The translations under genes were made by a program, and so were the position numbers. Shown in pieces: positions 16,031 to 25,224 of a DNA stretch of 64,000 nucleotides (its first letter is position 1; the number at the start of each line of letters is the position of its first letter). The notes beneath the pieces were generated by a model. It saw nothing but the letters and a program-made list of their open reading frames with translations, searched no databases and was not told the DNA's origin. The stretch is from Cellulosimicrobium sp. Marseille-Q4280 (GTDB taxonomy: Bacteria > Actinomycetota > Actinomycetes > Actinomycetales > Cellulomonadaceae), in the NCBI RefSeq assembly GCF_943181405.1, contig NZ_CALPBY010000001.1:620001-684000 (forward strand). The letters run 5' to 3'.

Positions 16031-16834
16031 GTGACCGTGAGCTCGACTCGCGCCCGCCACCGCGCGGCGCGGCGTCCTATGACGCCACTCAGCACCATCG
16101 CCCAGGCCGCCTCGGACCAGATGTCGACCGTCGGGCGCCGCACCGCCGTCGTCGCCGCGTCCTCCGGTCTCATCGTCTCGATGATCGGCGCTGCCGCTCC
16201 CGCGACCGCAGCCCCCGTCGACACGGAGCCGAAGCTCAACTCGGTCGACCTCAGCGCACTGACCGCGCAGGCGCGCCAGGCCCTCGAGGCCGCGCCGACC
16301 GTGACGGTCGCGGCCGACGCCGCGTTCTCGATCGAGGCCGCACCGGTGACGGTGACGCCGGCCCCCGAGCCGGAGCCCGAGCCCGAGCCCGTCGTCGAGC
16401 GGACCCAGAGCACGAGCCGCACGCAGGAGCGTGAGTCGACGCAGACCGTTGCCGAGGCGCCCGCCCAGGAAGAGGCCGCGGTCGCCGTCCCGGCGTCGGC
16501 CTACGGCAGCACGATCGTCTCGATCGCGGCGCGCTACGTCGGCGTCCCGTACGTCTACGGCGGCACCACGCCCGACGGCTTCGACTGCTCCGGCTTCACG
16601 AGCTACGTCTACGCGCAGGTCGGCATCAGCCTCCCCCGCACGTCGGGCGCGCAGGGCTCCGTCGGCACCAAGGTCCCGCGCTCCGAGGCGCAGCCGGGCG
16701 ACCTGATCTGGACGCCGGGCCACATCTCGATCTACGCCGGCGACAACATGCAGATCGACGCGCCGCGTCCGGGCAAGACCATCCAGTTCCGTCAGATCTG
16801 GCAGTCGAACCCGACGTTCATCCGCGTCGCCTGA
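16031..16834 (+). CDS. secreted NlpC/P60 peptidoglycan endopeptidase
   Basis: 267 aa. It has a basic N-terminus, a hydrophobic stretch and a signal-peptidase-like site around APATAAPV (about residue 60), then an acidic, Pro/Glu-rich linker (TPAPEPEPEPEPVVE). The C-terminal NlpC/P60 domain has catalytic Cys in PDGFDCSGFTSYVYAQVG and His in PGHISIYAG; the third polar residue is probably in the MQIDAPRPG segment. It cleaves peptide bonds in peptidoglycan stem peptides outside the cell. GTG 16031 is preceded by AGGAGAGG. Expression is probably gated by the c-di-AMP riboswitch just upstream. Confidence 0.9.
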   Translation: MTVSSTRARHRAARRPMTPLSTIAQAASDQMSTVGRRTAVVAASSGLIVSMIGAAAPATAAPVDTEPKLNSVDLSALTAQARQALEAAPTVTVAADAAFSIEAAPVTVTPAPEPEPEPEPVVERTQSTSRTQERESTQTVAEAPAQEEAAVAVPASAYGSTIVSIAARYVGVPYVYGGTTPDGFDCSGFTSYVYAQVGISLPRTSGAQGSVGTKVPRSEAQPGDLIWTPGHISIYAGDNMQIDAPRPGKTIQFRQIWQSNPTFIRVA

Positions 16835-16861
16835 CCCACGGCGCAGCGCAGCACGTCACAC

Positions 16862-16903
16862 GAGCCCCGTCCCTCCGCGAGTCGTCGCGTAGGGGCGGGG
16901 TTC
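16862..16903 (+). terminator. intrinsic terminator after NlpC/P60 gene
   Basis: GAGCCCCGTCCCT (16862-16874) pairs with AGGGGCGGGGTTC (16891-16903) as a 13-bp stem with two G-U wobbles, followed by GTGGCATTCTT, the nearest thing to a T-rich tail in this region. Confidence 0.65.
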
Positions 16904-17008
16904 GTGGCATTCTTGACTCGTTCGTGACCTGCGGTGGAGGTTCTGCCCGGGGCGCCTCGGCGACGTCGGTCGCCGGACGGCACGCGGCCGTCGAGAGGAG
17001 AGTCACCC

Positions 17009-17947
17009 ATGACCCGCACGGAGACCGTCCTGGTCGGCGTCGACGGCTCGGCGCCCAGCCTGCACGCCCTCGACTGGGCGGCCGCGTACGCGCTGCGCGT
17101 CGGCTGGTCGCTCCACGTGGTCTGCACCTACTCGCTGCCGTCGTTCACTGCGGCGTCCCTCGACGGCGGGTACGCCGCGCTCGACGACAGCGCCATCCAG
17201 GAGGGTGCCAGGGCGGTGCTCGAGGAAGCACGGGCGCGCGCCGACGCCGCGGGGGTGCGCGTCACCGCCACGGTCACGACGGGTGACGCCGCGGGTGTGC
17301 TCGTCGAGATGTCCCGCGACCACTCGCTCGTCGTCGTCGGGACCCGTGGCCGCGGCGGGTTCACCGAGCGGCTGCTCGGCACCGTGTCCTCCGCGCTCCC
17401 GGCGCACGCGCACTGCCCCACGGTCGTCGTCCCGTTCCGCGCCCGGACCAAGGGCGACGACGCCGCGACGGAGGAGCTGCCGGTCGTCACCCCGCTGCGC
17501 CGCATCGTCGTGGGCGTCGACGGGTCGCCGTCGGCCGAGATCGCCCTGCGGCACGCGATCCGCCAGGCCCGCGCGTGGGACGCCGAGCTCGTCGCGGTCG
17601 CCGGGGTGCCGGTCGGTGCGGGCGCCGGGTTGCTGGCGTGGCTCCCCGCGTCCATCGACCACGAGCAGGTGCTCGCCGACGTCACCGAGGGGCTCAACGT
17701 CATCATCGCCCGGCACGAGGCCGAGAACCCGGGGCTGACCATCAAGCGCATCGTGCTCGACGGGACCGGCGCCGAGCTCCTCACCGAGTTCTCCACCGCG
17801 TCCGACCTGATCATCGTCGGGTCCCGCGGTCGCGGGGGGTTCCGCGGCCTGCTGCTCGGGTCGACGAGCCAGGCCGTGCTCCACCACTCCGCGTGCCCCG
17901 TCATGGTCGTGACGAAGAAGTGCGACGACGTGGTCGAGTCGGGCTGA
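17009..17947 (+). CDS. tandem universal stress protein (UspA family)
   Basis: 312 aa with two Usp domains. Domain 1 (about 5-145) starts VLVGVDGSAPSLHALDWAA and ends with the ATP-binding loop GTRGRGGFTERLLGTVSS; domain 2 (about 165-300) starts IVVGVDGSPSAEIALRHA and ends GSRGRGGFRGLLLGSTSQ. Both keep the G-2x-G-9x-G(S/T) nucleotide motif, so ATP binding is likely. Tandem Usps are common in actinobacteria under hypoxia or dormancy control, but no regulator site is visible. ATG 17009 has GAGAGGAG 8 nt upstream. Confidence 0.9.
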   Translation: MTRTETVLVGVDGSAPSLHALDWAAAYALRVGWSLHVVCTYSLPSFTAASLDGGYAALDDSAIQEGARAVLEEARARADAAGVRVTATVTTGDAAGVLVEMSRDHSLVVVGTRGRGGFTERLLGTVSSALPAHAHCPTVVVPFRARTKGDDAATEELPVVTPLRRIVVGVDGSPSAEIALRHAIRQARAWDAELVAVAGVPVGAGAGLLAWLPASIDHEQVLADVTEGLNVIIARHEAENPGLTIKRIVLDGTGAELLTEFSTASDLIIVGSRGRGGFRGLLLGSTSQAVLHHSACPVMVVTKKCDDVVESG

Positions 17948-18039
17948 GGCTGCCGAGGGAGTACCGCGGTCGGGCCATCCTCTGCTGGTCCGGGGGAGAC
18001 TCACTTCTCGGTGGGGGGACCACCTGCGAGGATGCGGCG

Positions 18040-18384
18040 ATGCAGATCCATCGCCTGGGTGCTCACCCCTTGACTCGGTTCGGAAGTGCGGGCGTCGAGC
18101 TCGTGCCGGTCGGACGCGCGCTCGGTCCGGCGGTCGTGCACGTCGCGCGGATCGCTGCGGGAGGCAGCATCGGAGCCCACCCGGCGACGGTGGACCAGGT
18201 GATGACGGTCGTGAGCGGCAGGGCCCGGGTCGAGGGCGGGGACGGTGCCGATGCCCGGCTCGACACCGGTGACGCCGTCCACTGGGCTGCCGGCGAGGTC
18301 CACCGGACGTGGGCGCTGACGGACGTCGTCGTGACGATCGTGGAGGCTTCGGACGGCATCGAGGTCGCCGGCGCCGAGGCGTGA
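18040..18384 (+). CDS. small cupin-domain protein
   Basis: 114 aa single beta-barrel. The core GSIGAHPATVDQVMTVVSGRARV and TGDAVHWAAGEVHRTWALTD corresponds to cupin motifs 1 and 2, with reduced metal ligands (His in GAHP, His in EVHR). It is probably a small-molecule-binding or sensor cupin rather than a dioxygenase. ATG 18040 has GCGAGG about 9 nt upstream. It converges on the ABC exporter genes with only 19 bp between them. Confidence 0.7.
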   Translation: MQIHRLGAHPLTRFGSAGVELVPVGRALGPAVVHVARIAAGGSIGAHPATVDQVMTVVSGRARVEGGDGADARLDTGDAVHWAAGEVHRTWALTDVVVTIVEASDGIEVAGAEA

Positions 18385-18403
18385 CCGGTGTGCCGGCCGG
18401 ACC

Positions 18404-19252
18404 TCAGCTGCGGTTGCGGTACAGACGCATCGTGATCGGGGCGAGGACCGCGGTGAGGACGACCGACGCCACGAGCACCCACATGATGCCGTCGAGGTCG
18501 GGCTCGCCCGCCATGAGGCTGCGGACGGCCGTGACGAGGTGCGTCACCGGGTTGATCTCGACGAAGCGCTGCAGGACCACCGGCATGGTCGACGGGTCGA
18601 CGAAGATGTTCGACGCGAACGTCAGCGGCATGAGCACGAGCATCGACGTCCCCATGACCGCGTTCGGCGAGCGCAGCACGAGGCCGAGGGCCGTGAAGAC
18701 CCAGCTCAGCGCGAACGAGAACACGAGCAGCAGCAGGATGCCGAGCACGACCCCGACCACACCGCCCGGCGGGCGGAACCCGAGGACGAGCCCGAGCGCG
18801 AGCGTGACCACCGACGCGATGGTGTAGCGGACGGTGTCGCCGAGCAGCGCGCCGACGATCGGTGCCGGGCGCCACACGGGCAGCGAGCGGAACCGGTCGA
18901 AGACGCCCTTCGAGATGTCGGTGTTCATCGTGTAGCCCGTGTAGATCGTCGTGAACAGCACGGCCTGCACGAGGATGCCCGGGAGCAGGAACTGCAGGTA
19001 GCTCTGCACGTCGCCCGCGAGCGCACCGCCGAACAGGTACGTGAACATGAGCGTGAAGATGATCGGCGACACGGTGACGTCGAACAGCTGCTCCGGGACG
19101 TGCTTGATCTTGAGCAGCGCACGCCACGTGTAGGTGAAGGTCGCCGAGACAGGGGAGGGCCGGCTCGGGCGGTGCTCGAGCGCGACGGCCTCACGCAGGG
19201 CGCTCGCCTCGGGAGCGCGCAGCTCCGCGGCAGTGGTGGGCTCGGTCGCCAT
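18404..19252 (-). CDS. ABC-2 type permease (DrrB-like exporter subunit)
   Basis: 282 aa membrane subunit with six hydrophobic segments. The motifs FDVTVSPIIFTLMFTYLFGG, LPGILVQAVLFTTIYTG, NTDISKGVFDRFRSLPVWRPA and INPVTHLVTAVRSLM are characteristic of the daunorubicin-resistance DrrB/ABC-2 family. Its ATG overlaps the ATPase stop by 1 nt (TGATG). Together they would export a lipid, drug or secondary metabolite; substrate unknown. Confidence 0.88.
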   Translation of the reverse strand: MATEPTTAAELRAPEASALREAVALEHRPSRPSPVSATFTYTWRALLKIKHVPEQLFDVTVSPIIFTLMFTYLFGGALAGDVQSYLQFLLPGILVQAVLFTTIYTGYTMNTDISKGVFDRFRSLPVWRPAPIVGALLGDTVRYTIASVVTLALGLVLGFRPPGGVVGVVLGILLLLVFSFALSWVFTALGLVLRSPNAVMGTSMLVLMPLTFASNIFVDPSTMPVVLQRFVEINPVTHLVTAVRSLMAGEPDLDGIMWVLVASVVLTAVLAPITMRLYRNRS

Positions 19253-20253
19253 CAGGCCACCTCCTCGATCTGCTCGTCGGGTTCGTCGACCGGCTGGCCG
19301 GTCAGGGCGAGGAACACCTCGTCGAGGCTCGGCTGCCCCAGCGTGAACTCGGGAACCGCGATGCCCGCGTCGCCCAGCGCGGGCAGGAGGTCCGCGACCG
19401 AGGTGGCGCCGTCGTCGGGCACGCGGGCCGAGAAGGCGTAGGGGTCGTTGGCGAGGGAGACGTCGGTGCCCAGCACGGCGCCCACGATCTCGGCCGCGCG
19501 AGTGCGCTGCGCGGAGTCGGCGAGCCGCACGTGCACCGCGCCCTCGCCCACCGAGCGCTTCAGCTCGGTCGCGGTGCCCTCCGCGATGACCTTGCCGTGG
19601 TCGATGACCGCGATCTTGTCGGCGAGCTGGTCCGCCTCCTCGAGGTACTGCGTGGTGAGGAGGACGGTCGCGCCGTCGGCCACGAGCACGCGCACGATGT
19701 CCCACACCTGGTTGCGGCTGCGCGGGTCGAGGCCCGTCGTCGGCTCGTCGAGGAACAGGACGCGCGGGCTCATCACGAGGCTCGCGGCGAGGTCGATGCG
19801 GCGGCGCATGCCGCCCGAGTAGGTCTTGACCTGGCGGTCACCCGCGTCGCCGAGGCCGAACGCCTCGAGCAGGTCCGCCGAGCGGCGGCGCGCCGTCCCG
19901 CCGAGGAATCCGTAGAGCCGCGCGAGCATCACGAGGTTCTCGGTCCCCGTCAGGTCCTCGTCCACCGAGGCGTACTGCCCCGTGAGCCCGACGACGGAGC
20001 GCACCTTGTCGGCGTCGCGCACCACGTCGTGGCCCAGGACGGTCGCCGTCCCGGCGTCGGGCTGGAGCAGCGTCGCGAGCATGCGGACGGCGGTCGTCTT
20101 CCCGGCCCCGTTCGGGCCGAGCACCCCGAGAACGGTGCCCTCGGGGACCGACAGGTCGATGCCGTCGACCGCCTTGGTCACCGACTTCTTGGACGTGAAG
20201 TGCTTGACGAGACCTCTCGCCTCGACGGCGAGGTCACCGGTCGACGAGCTCAT
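19252..20253 (-). CDS. ABC transporter ATPase (DrrA-like)
   Basis: 333 aa. Walker [10 protein letters not shown], signature [15 protein letters not shown], Walker [13 protein letters not shown], then the H-loop region replaced by [15 protein letters not shown], as is usual in DrrA-type exporters. The C-terminal about 100 residues form the DrrA-type extension ending [20 protein letters not shown] 20253 has AGGAGGG a few nt upstream. It is followed directly by its permease. Confidence 0.9.
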   Translation of the reverse strand: MSSSTGDLAVEARGLVKHFTSKKSVTKAVDGIDLSVPEGTVLGVLGPNGAGKTTAVRMLATLLQPDAGTATVLGHDVVRDADKVRSVVGLTGQYASVDEDLTGTENLVMLARLYGFLGGTARRRSADLLEAFGLGDAGDRQVKTYSGGMRRRIDLAASLVMSPRVLFLDEPTTGLDPRSRNQVWDIVRVLVADGATVLLTTQYLEEADQLADKIAVIDHGKVIAEGTATELKRSVGEGAVHVRLADSAQRTRAAEIVGAVLGTDVSLANDPYAFSARVPDDGATSVADLLPALGDAGIAVPEFTLGQPSLDEVFLALTGQPVDEPDEQIEEVA

Positions 20254-20459
20254 GTCCCTCCTCGGGTCGCACGTGGCGGCACCCGGGCGGTCCCACCACC
20301 CACGCTCCGACCGGGCCGTCCGGCGGAACTCATCGGTGCACCCACCCATCGTGCGCCGAGCGTCCGACGCGGTCCAGTGAGATCTGTCAGCTGCCGAGGT
20401 CGTACCCCGCCCACCCCGACACCCAGAGCGACCACGCGCCGTCGGGCAAGACCGCGGTA

Positions 20460-21734
20460 CTACTTCGCGGCCTGCTCCGCGGCGGCGAGCAGGACGCACG
20501 TGGCGACGCCGTCCATCGCGACGCGGACCTCCTCGAGCGGGGGCAGGGACGGCGCGAGGCGCAGCACCGTGTCCTGCGGGTCCTTGCCGTACGGGTAGGC
20601 GGCGCCGGCCGGCGTGAGCGCGATGCCCGCGGCCTTCGCGAGCTCGACGACGCGCGACGCGGTGCCGGGCCGCACCTCGAGGCTCACGAAGTAGCCGCCC
20701 TTCGGCTCGGTCCACGACGCGACGTCCCACGGCCCCAGCCGCTCGGCGAGGATGCCGGTCACGGCCTCGAACTTCGGCGCGAGGATGTCGCGGTGCCTGC
20801 GCATGTGCTCGCGCACGCCCTCCGCGTCGCCGAAGAACAGCGCGTGCCGGAGCTGGTTGACCTTGTCCGGGCCGATGGACCGCGACGACAGGTTCTTCCG
20901 GACCCACGCGACGTTGGCCGGCGACGACGCGAGGAACGCGACGCCCGCACCCGCGAACGTGATCTTCGACGTCGACGCGAACAGCACGACGCGGTCGGGG
21001 TTGCCCGCCTCCGCGGCGAGACCGATCGCGTCGACGGTCGTCACCTCGTCCTGCGTGAGGTGGTGCAGCGCGTACGCGTTGTCCCAGAGGATCCGGAAGT
21101 CCGGTGCGGCCGTCGGCATCGACACGAGCCGGCGCGCGACCTCGTCCGTCACGACCGAGCCGTCCGGGTTCGCGTACGTCGGCACGACCCACATGCCCTT
21201 GATGCTCGGGTCGTCGGCGACGAGCGCGGCGACGGCCTCGGCGTCCGGGCCGTCCGCCGTCATGGGCACCGTGACCATCTCGATGCCGAGCGCCTCGCAC
21301 ACCGAGAAGTGGCGGTCGTAGCCGGGCACCGGGCAGATCCAGCGCACGCGCTCCTCGCGGCTCCACGGTCGCTCGGACCCGGGGACGCCGAACAGCGTCG
21401 CGTCGGCGAGCGTGTCGTACATCATCGTGAGGCTCGCGTTGCCGCCCGCGAGGAGCTGGTCCACCGGGACGCCGAGCAGCTCGGCGAAGATGCGCCGGAG
21501 CTGCGGGAGCCCGTCGAGGCCGCCGTAGTTGCGCACGTCCGTGCCGTCGGCGTCCGTGTGCACTCCCTCGCCGGGCAGGGCGAGCAGCGCCTCGGACAGG
21601 TCGAGCTGCTCGGCGGACGGCTTGCCGCGCGTGAGGTCCAGCGTCAGCCCGAGCGCCTGCAGGTCCGCGTAGGCGCGGCGCAGGTCGTCGAGGGACGCGG
21701 CGAGGGCGGAGGGGGCGGGGTGCGCGGTGGTCAC
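20460..21734 (-). CDS. type Ic aspartate aminotransferase
   Basis: 424 aa fold-type I PLP enzyme of the subgroup that includes the main aspartate aminotransferase of Corynebacterium. Family marks are [70 protein letters not shown], the Asp-Tyr pair [10 protein letters not shown], and PLP-lysine in [16 protein letters not shown]. It interconverts aspartate and glutamate. GTG at 21734. It lies 10 bp downstream of rocD, so it may be the last gene of the arginine-ornithine operon, feeding glutamate back to aspartate. Confidence 0.85.
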   Translation of the reverse strand: MTTAHPAPSALAASLDDLRRAYADLQALGLTLDLTRGKPSAEQLDLSEALLALPGEGVHTDADGTDVRNYGGLDGLPQLRRIFAELLGVPVDQLLAGGNASLTMMYDTLADATLFGVPGSERPWSREERVRWICPVPGYDRHFSVCEALGIEMVTVPMTADGPDAEAVAALVADDPSIKGMWVVPTYANPDGSVVTDEVARRLVSMPTAAPDFRILWDNAYALHHLTQDEVTTVDAIGLAAEAGNPDRVVLFASTSKITFAGAGVAFLASSPANVAWVRKNLSSRSIGPDKVNQLRHALFFGDAEGVREHMRRHRDILAPKFEAVTGILAERLGPWDVASWTEPKGGYFVSLEVRPGTASRVVELAKAAGIALTPAGAAYPYGKDPQDTVLRLAPSLPPLEEVRVAMDGVATCVLLAAAEQAAK

Positions 21735-21744
21735 GCTCCGGACT

Positions 21745-23040
21745 CTACCGATCGTCGGCGAGCCCCGTCAGGGCATTCTCCAGCGCGGACAGCCCGGTCT
21801 CGAGGTCGTCGGCGGAGATGGTCAGCGGGGGCGCGAGCCGGATGGTCGAGCCGTGCGTGTCCTTGGCCAGCACCCCGCGCGCGAGCAGCGCCTCGCACAG
21901 GTCGCGGCCGGTCCCGCGCGCCGGGTCGAGATCGAGCCCGGCCCACAGCCCGACGCCGCGGACGCCGTCGAGCAGCCCGGCGCCCACGAGCCCGGCGAGG
22001 CGCGCGTGGAACGCCGACCCCAGCGACCGGGCCGCGGCCTGCGGCTCGCCGGAGCGCAGCAGGTCGACGACGGCGATCCCGACGGCGCACGCGAGCGGGT
22101 TGCCGCCGAACGTGCTGCCGTGCGTCCCCGGCGTGAGGACGTCGAGCACGTCGCGGCGGCCCACGACCGCGGAGACCGGGAGGATCCCGCCGCCCAGCGC
22201 CTTGCCGAGCGTCACGAGGTCGGGCCGGACACCCCACAGCTCGCACGCGAGCGTCGTCCCGGTGCGCCCGAGGCCGGACTGGATCTCGTCGGCCACGAGC
22301 AGCACGTCCCGATCGGCCGTGAGCGCACGCAGCGCGGGCCAGAACCCGTCCGGCGGCACCACGACCCCCGACTCGCCCTGGATCGGCTCCATGAGCACCG
22401 CGACGGTCGTGTCGTCGATCGCCGCGGCCACGGCGTCGACGTCGCCGAACGGCACGACGCGGAAGCCCGGCGTGTACGGGCCGAACCCGTCGCGCGCGTC
22501 GGGGTCGTCGGAGAAGGACACGATCGTCGTCGTGCGGCCGTGGAAGTTGCCCGACGCGACGACGATCGTCGCCTCGCCCGGCGCGATCCCGCGGACGTCA
22601 TAGCCCCACTTGCGCGCGGTCTTGATCGCCGTCTCGACGGCCTCGGCGCCGGTGTTCATCGGCAGCACGGCGGTGCCGGGACCGTGGTCCGCGCCGCCCG
22701 TCGGAGCGCCGCCCGTCGTGAGCGGACCGACGAGCGCCGCGAGGGCGTCGGCGAACGGGAGCAGCAGGTCGTGGTCGAACGCGCGCGACGTGAGGGTGAC
22801 GCGCCCGAGCTGGCGCGTCGCGGCGTCGACCAGCGCCGGGTGCCGGTGACCGAAGTTGAGCGCGGAGTACCCGGCGAGCAGGTCGAGGTAGCGGCGCCCG
22901 CCCGTGTCCGTGACCCACGCCCCCTCGGCGGTCGCGATCGTCACGGGGAGCGGGTGGTAGTTGTGCGCGAGAGTGCCGGGCACGCCGGGGGCGGGCGTGG
23001 CCGGGTGTGGCGTCGAGGGGCGCACGTCCTGCGCGGTCAT
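21745..23040 (-). CDS. rocD: ornithine aminotransferase
   Basis: 431 aa class III PLP aminotransferase converting ornithine and 2-oxoglutarate to glutamate semialdehyde and glutamate. Motifs: AHNYHPLPVTIATAEGAWV, LDLLAGYSALNFGHRHP, LPMNTGAEAVETAIKTAR, EPIQGESGV, VADEIQSGLGRTG and PLP-lysine in VTLGKALGGG. A 12-residue Gly/Ala insertion (TTGGAPTGGADHG) precedes the cofactor region. ATG 23040 overlaps the upstream amidinohydrolase stop by 4 nt, coupling ornithine production to its use. Confidence 0.9.
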   Translation of the reverse strand: MTAQDVRPSTPHPATPAPGVPGTLAHNYHPLPVTIATAEGAWVTDTGGRRYLDLLAGYSALNFGHRHPALVDAATRQLGRVTLTSRAFDHDLLLPFADALAALVGPLTTGGAPTGGADHGPGTAVLPMNTGAEAVETAIKTARKWGYDVRGIAPGEATIVVASGNFHGRTTTIVSFSDDPDARDGFGPYTPGFRVVPFGDVDAVAAAIDDTTVAVLMEPIQGESGVVVPPDGFWPALRALTADRDVLLVADEIQSGLGRTGTTLACELWGVRPDLVTLGKALGGGILPVSAVVGRRDVLDVLTPGTHGSTFGGNPLACAVGIAVVDLLRSGEPQAAARSLGSAFHARLAGLVGAGLLDGVRGVGLWAGLDLDPARGTGRDLCEALLARGVLAKDTHGSTIRLAPPLTISADDLETGLSALENALTGLADDR

Positions 23041-23921
23041 GCGGCACCGCCGGCACGGAGCCCGCGCATCTCGAGCGTGCAGCACTTGGCGCCACCGCCC
23101 CCGCGCAGCAGCTCCGACGTGTCGACGCCGAGCGGTTCGTAGCCGCGCTCGCGCAGCGCTCCCGCGAGGTGCTCGGCGCGCGGGTTGTGCACGACGTGCG
23201 TCCCGTCGCTCACGGCGTTGAGCCCGAGGACGACGGCGTCCTCCTCCGTCGCGAGGAGCGCGTCGGGGAAGCGCTCGCGCAGGATCTCCTGCGCGGCGGG
23301 CGAGAAGGCGTCGGGGTAGTAGGTGACGTCGACGGCGGGTGGGCCGACGAGCGCGGGGTGAGCCCCGCCGTCGGGCACGGGGCCGCCCTGGTTGCCCCGC
23401 AGGACCGTGAGGGCGGTGTCGAGGTGGTAGAAGCGCGGGTCGACGAGCTCGAGCGTGACGACCTCGCGCCCCCAGAGGGCGGCGGCCTCGGCGTGCGCGG
23501 CGCGGTCGGTGCGGAACCCGGTGCCGGCGAGGACGACGTCGCCCGCGACGAGCAGGTCGCCCTCGCCCTCGTTGACCTGCTCCGCGAGGTGGGTGACGAA
23601 CCCGTGGTCGGCGAACCACTTGAGGTAGGCGGGGCCCTCGGCGGCGCGCTCCGGGTGGAGGAACCGGGCGGAGTAGACGAGACCGTCGACGACGGTCGCG
23701 CCGTTCGCCGCGTAGACCATGTCGGGCAGCCCGGGGACGGGGTCGATCGTCTCGACGGTGTGCCCGAGGTCGCGGTAGGTGTCGCGCAGGCGCTCCCACT
23801 GGGCGACGGCGAGCGGCGTGTCGACCGGCCTGCTGCGGTCCATCCAGGGGTTGATCTCGTAGCTGACCGTGAAGTAGGTCGGCCGGCACATGAGGTATCG
23901 CCGGGGGTGGTCTGCGTGCAT
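23037..23921 (-). CDS. amidinotransferase-fold arginine hydrolase (annotatable as dimethylargininase; arginine dihydrolase candidate)
   Basis: 294 aa pentein-fold enzyme. Catalytic His 166 lies in RFYHLDTAL and the nucleophile Cys 280 in GGGAKCCTLEM. Automated annotation would probably say N(G),N(G)-dimethylarginine dimethylaminohydrolase. However, at the position where that family and arginine deiminases use Asp, this protein has Asn 73 (MVYAANGA), as in the cyanobacterial arginine dihydrolases ArgZ/AgrE that release ornithine, ammonia and CO2. The start LMCRPTYFTVSYEINPWMD also resembles that group. Coupling to rocD by a 4-nt overlap fits arginine to ornithine to glutamate semialdehyde. Substrate assignment is inference. 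ATG 23921 has GAGGAGG upstream. Confidence 0.75.
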   Translation of the reverse strand: MHADHPRRYLMCRPTYFTVSYEINPWMDRSRPVDTPLAVAQWERLRDTYRDLGHTVETIDPVPGLPDMVYAANGATVVDGLVYSARFLHPERAAEGPAYLKWFADHGFVTHLAEQVNEGEGDLLVAGDVVLAGTGFRTDRAAHAEAAALWGREVVTLELVDPRFYHLDTALTVLRGNQGGPVPDGGAHPALVGPPAVDVTYYPDAFSPAAQEILRERFPDALLATEEDAVVLGLNAVSDGTHVVHNPRAEHLAGALRERGYEPLGVDTSELLRGGGGAKCCTLEMRGLRAGGAA

Positions 23922-24064
23922 CGCCGCCTCCTCGCTGAGACCGGGCCGCGGGGTGGTGGCCCGGGGTGACCCGGGCGGTGGGTGTCCGGCCGGGTGACGT
24001 GCTGGCTGCCAGCGTACGTCCGGCGGTGGCCGGTGGCCCGGCGCCGCGCGCTTCTCGCGGAGGG

Positions 24065-24093
24065 TTGACGACGATAGTCTGTCGATATATCGT
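24065..24093 (+). promoter_or_regulatory. padR promoter with overlapping dyad
   Basis: TTGACG (24065-24070), a 17-nt spacer, then TATCGT (24088-24093) make a near-consensus housekeeping promoter. The palindrome CGATATATCG (24083-24092) overlaps the -10, the expected place for PadR autorepression. The leader to the ATG is about 120 nt. Confidence 0.65.
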
Positions 24094-24217
24094 TAGCGTA
24101 TCGCTGAGCCACTCGATGCGACTCGCGACCACCGCCCGCGGCGACGACACGTCGCCCGGGCGTTGGCCCTGGGCACACGCCCGGGCCCTCCAGACACCCT
24201 CACCCAGGAGAAACTCC

Positions 24218-25087
24218 ATGAGCTACGCACACCAGAACCGGGGTCGTCACCCCGAGAACCTGTCCCAGCCCTCCGGCGACCTCGGCGGGCGCGGCCCGCG
24301 GCGTCGCCGTCGCGACGGCTTCCCGTCCGTGCCCGACGACGCGGCCTGGTTCCGCGGCGACGCACCCTCCGGCCGTGGTCGGGGCGGCGCTCGCCGCGGG
24401 CCCGGCGGCTTCGGCGGCCCGGCGGAAGACCCGCGCGGTCCCGAGGGCCGCGGCTTCGGCGGTCCCGAGAGGCGCGGTGGCCCGGCCTTCGGCCCCGGGT
24501 TCGGGCCGGGCTTCGGCCCTGGCGGGCACCGAGGTGGCCACCGCGGCCGCGGGCCGCGCCGTGCAGGCCGCGGCGACGTCCGCGCCGCGATCCTCCTGCT
24601 CCTCGCCGACCAGCCGATGCACGGCTACCAGCTGATCCAGGAGATCGGCGACCGGAGCGAGGGCCAGTGGCGCCCGAGCCCCGGTGCCGTCTACCCGGCG
24701 CTCAACCTGCTCCAGGACGAAGGGCTCGTGGAGCTCTCCGCCGAGGGCGGGCGCCGGCTCGCCTCGCTCACCGAGGCGGGACGCGCCGTCGTCACCGAGC
24801 AGGCGGACACGCTCGGCGACCCGTTCGCCGAGGCCGCCGGTCGCGGCGGGCGCTCGCGCCACGCGCTGCGGGCCGGCGTCGAGGCCGTCGCGGCCGCCGT
24901 CCACCAGGTCGCCCGCACGGGCACCGACGAGCAGGCGAAGGCCGCGGCCGAGCTGCTCGAGCGCACGCGCCGAGACCTCTACCTGGTCCTCGCCGGCCCG
25001 ACGCCGTCGGACGCCCCCGCGGACGTGCAGGACGCGCCCGTGGCGGAGGACTCGCCGTCGGGCACGGGCGACGAGCCCACCGTCTGA
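24218..25087 (+). CDS. PadR family regulator with long RG/GF-rich N-terminal arm
   Basis: 289 aa. Residues about 1-120 are low-complexity and rich in Gly, Arg, Phe and Pro (GGHRGGHRGRGPRRAGRG, GPGFGPGFGPGG). The PadR winged helix follows: RAAILLLLADQPMHGYQLIQ, WRPSPGAVYPALNLLQDEGL, RLASLTEAGRA. A Vir-like alpha-helical C-terminal domain ends in an acidic tail. Typical PadRs are 110-190 aa, so the arm is unusual; it could bind nucleic acid or self-associate. ATG 24218 has CAGGAG 7 nt upstream. It is divergent from the arginine operon. Confidence 0.85.
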   Translation: MSYAHQNRGRHPENLSQPSGDLGGRGPRRRRRDGFPSVPDDAAWFRGDAPSGRGRGGARRGPGGFGGPAEDPRGPEGRGFGGPERRGGPAFGPGFGPGFGPGGHRGGHRGRGPRRAGRGDVRAAILLLLADQPMHGYQLIQEIGDRSEGQWRPSPGAVYPALNLLQDEGLVELSAEGGRRLASLTEAGRAVVTEQADTLGDPFAEAAGRGGRSRHALRAGVEAVAAAVHQVARTGTDEQAKAAAELLERTRRDLYLVLAGPTPSDAPADVQDAPVAEDSPSGTGDEPTV

Positions 25088-25105
25088 GGCACCGGTCACC
25101 AGCCA

Positions 25106-25167
25106 CGCCGAACCCCGGGTTGCGCCCCGATCAGACAGCTGATCGAGGCGCAACCCGGGGTTCGGCG
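25106..25167. terminator. large bidirectional hairpin
   Basis: Two perfect 21-nt arms (25106-25126 and 25147-25167, starting CGCCGAACCCCGGG) flank a 20-nt loop that itself contains GATCAG/CTGATC arms around ACAG. It sits between the convergent padR and SRPBCC genes, so a bidirectional terminator is likely. The perfection and length also suit a dispersed repeat element. Confidence 0.75.
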
Positions 25168-25224
25168 TCTGCGTCGGCGGCGCGCTGCGGGAACGGGGGC
25201 CGACGGTCCGCTGAGAGGGCCAGG

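Noticed and set aside
20448-20468. Third copy of the 21-bp repeat at the end of the aspartate aminotransferase
   Set aside because: A single unit-like match (CCGCGGTACTACTTCGCGG) that overlaps the stop codon, with no core or second unit; probably chance.
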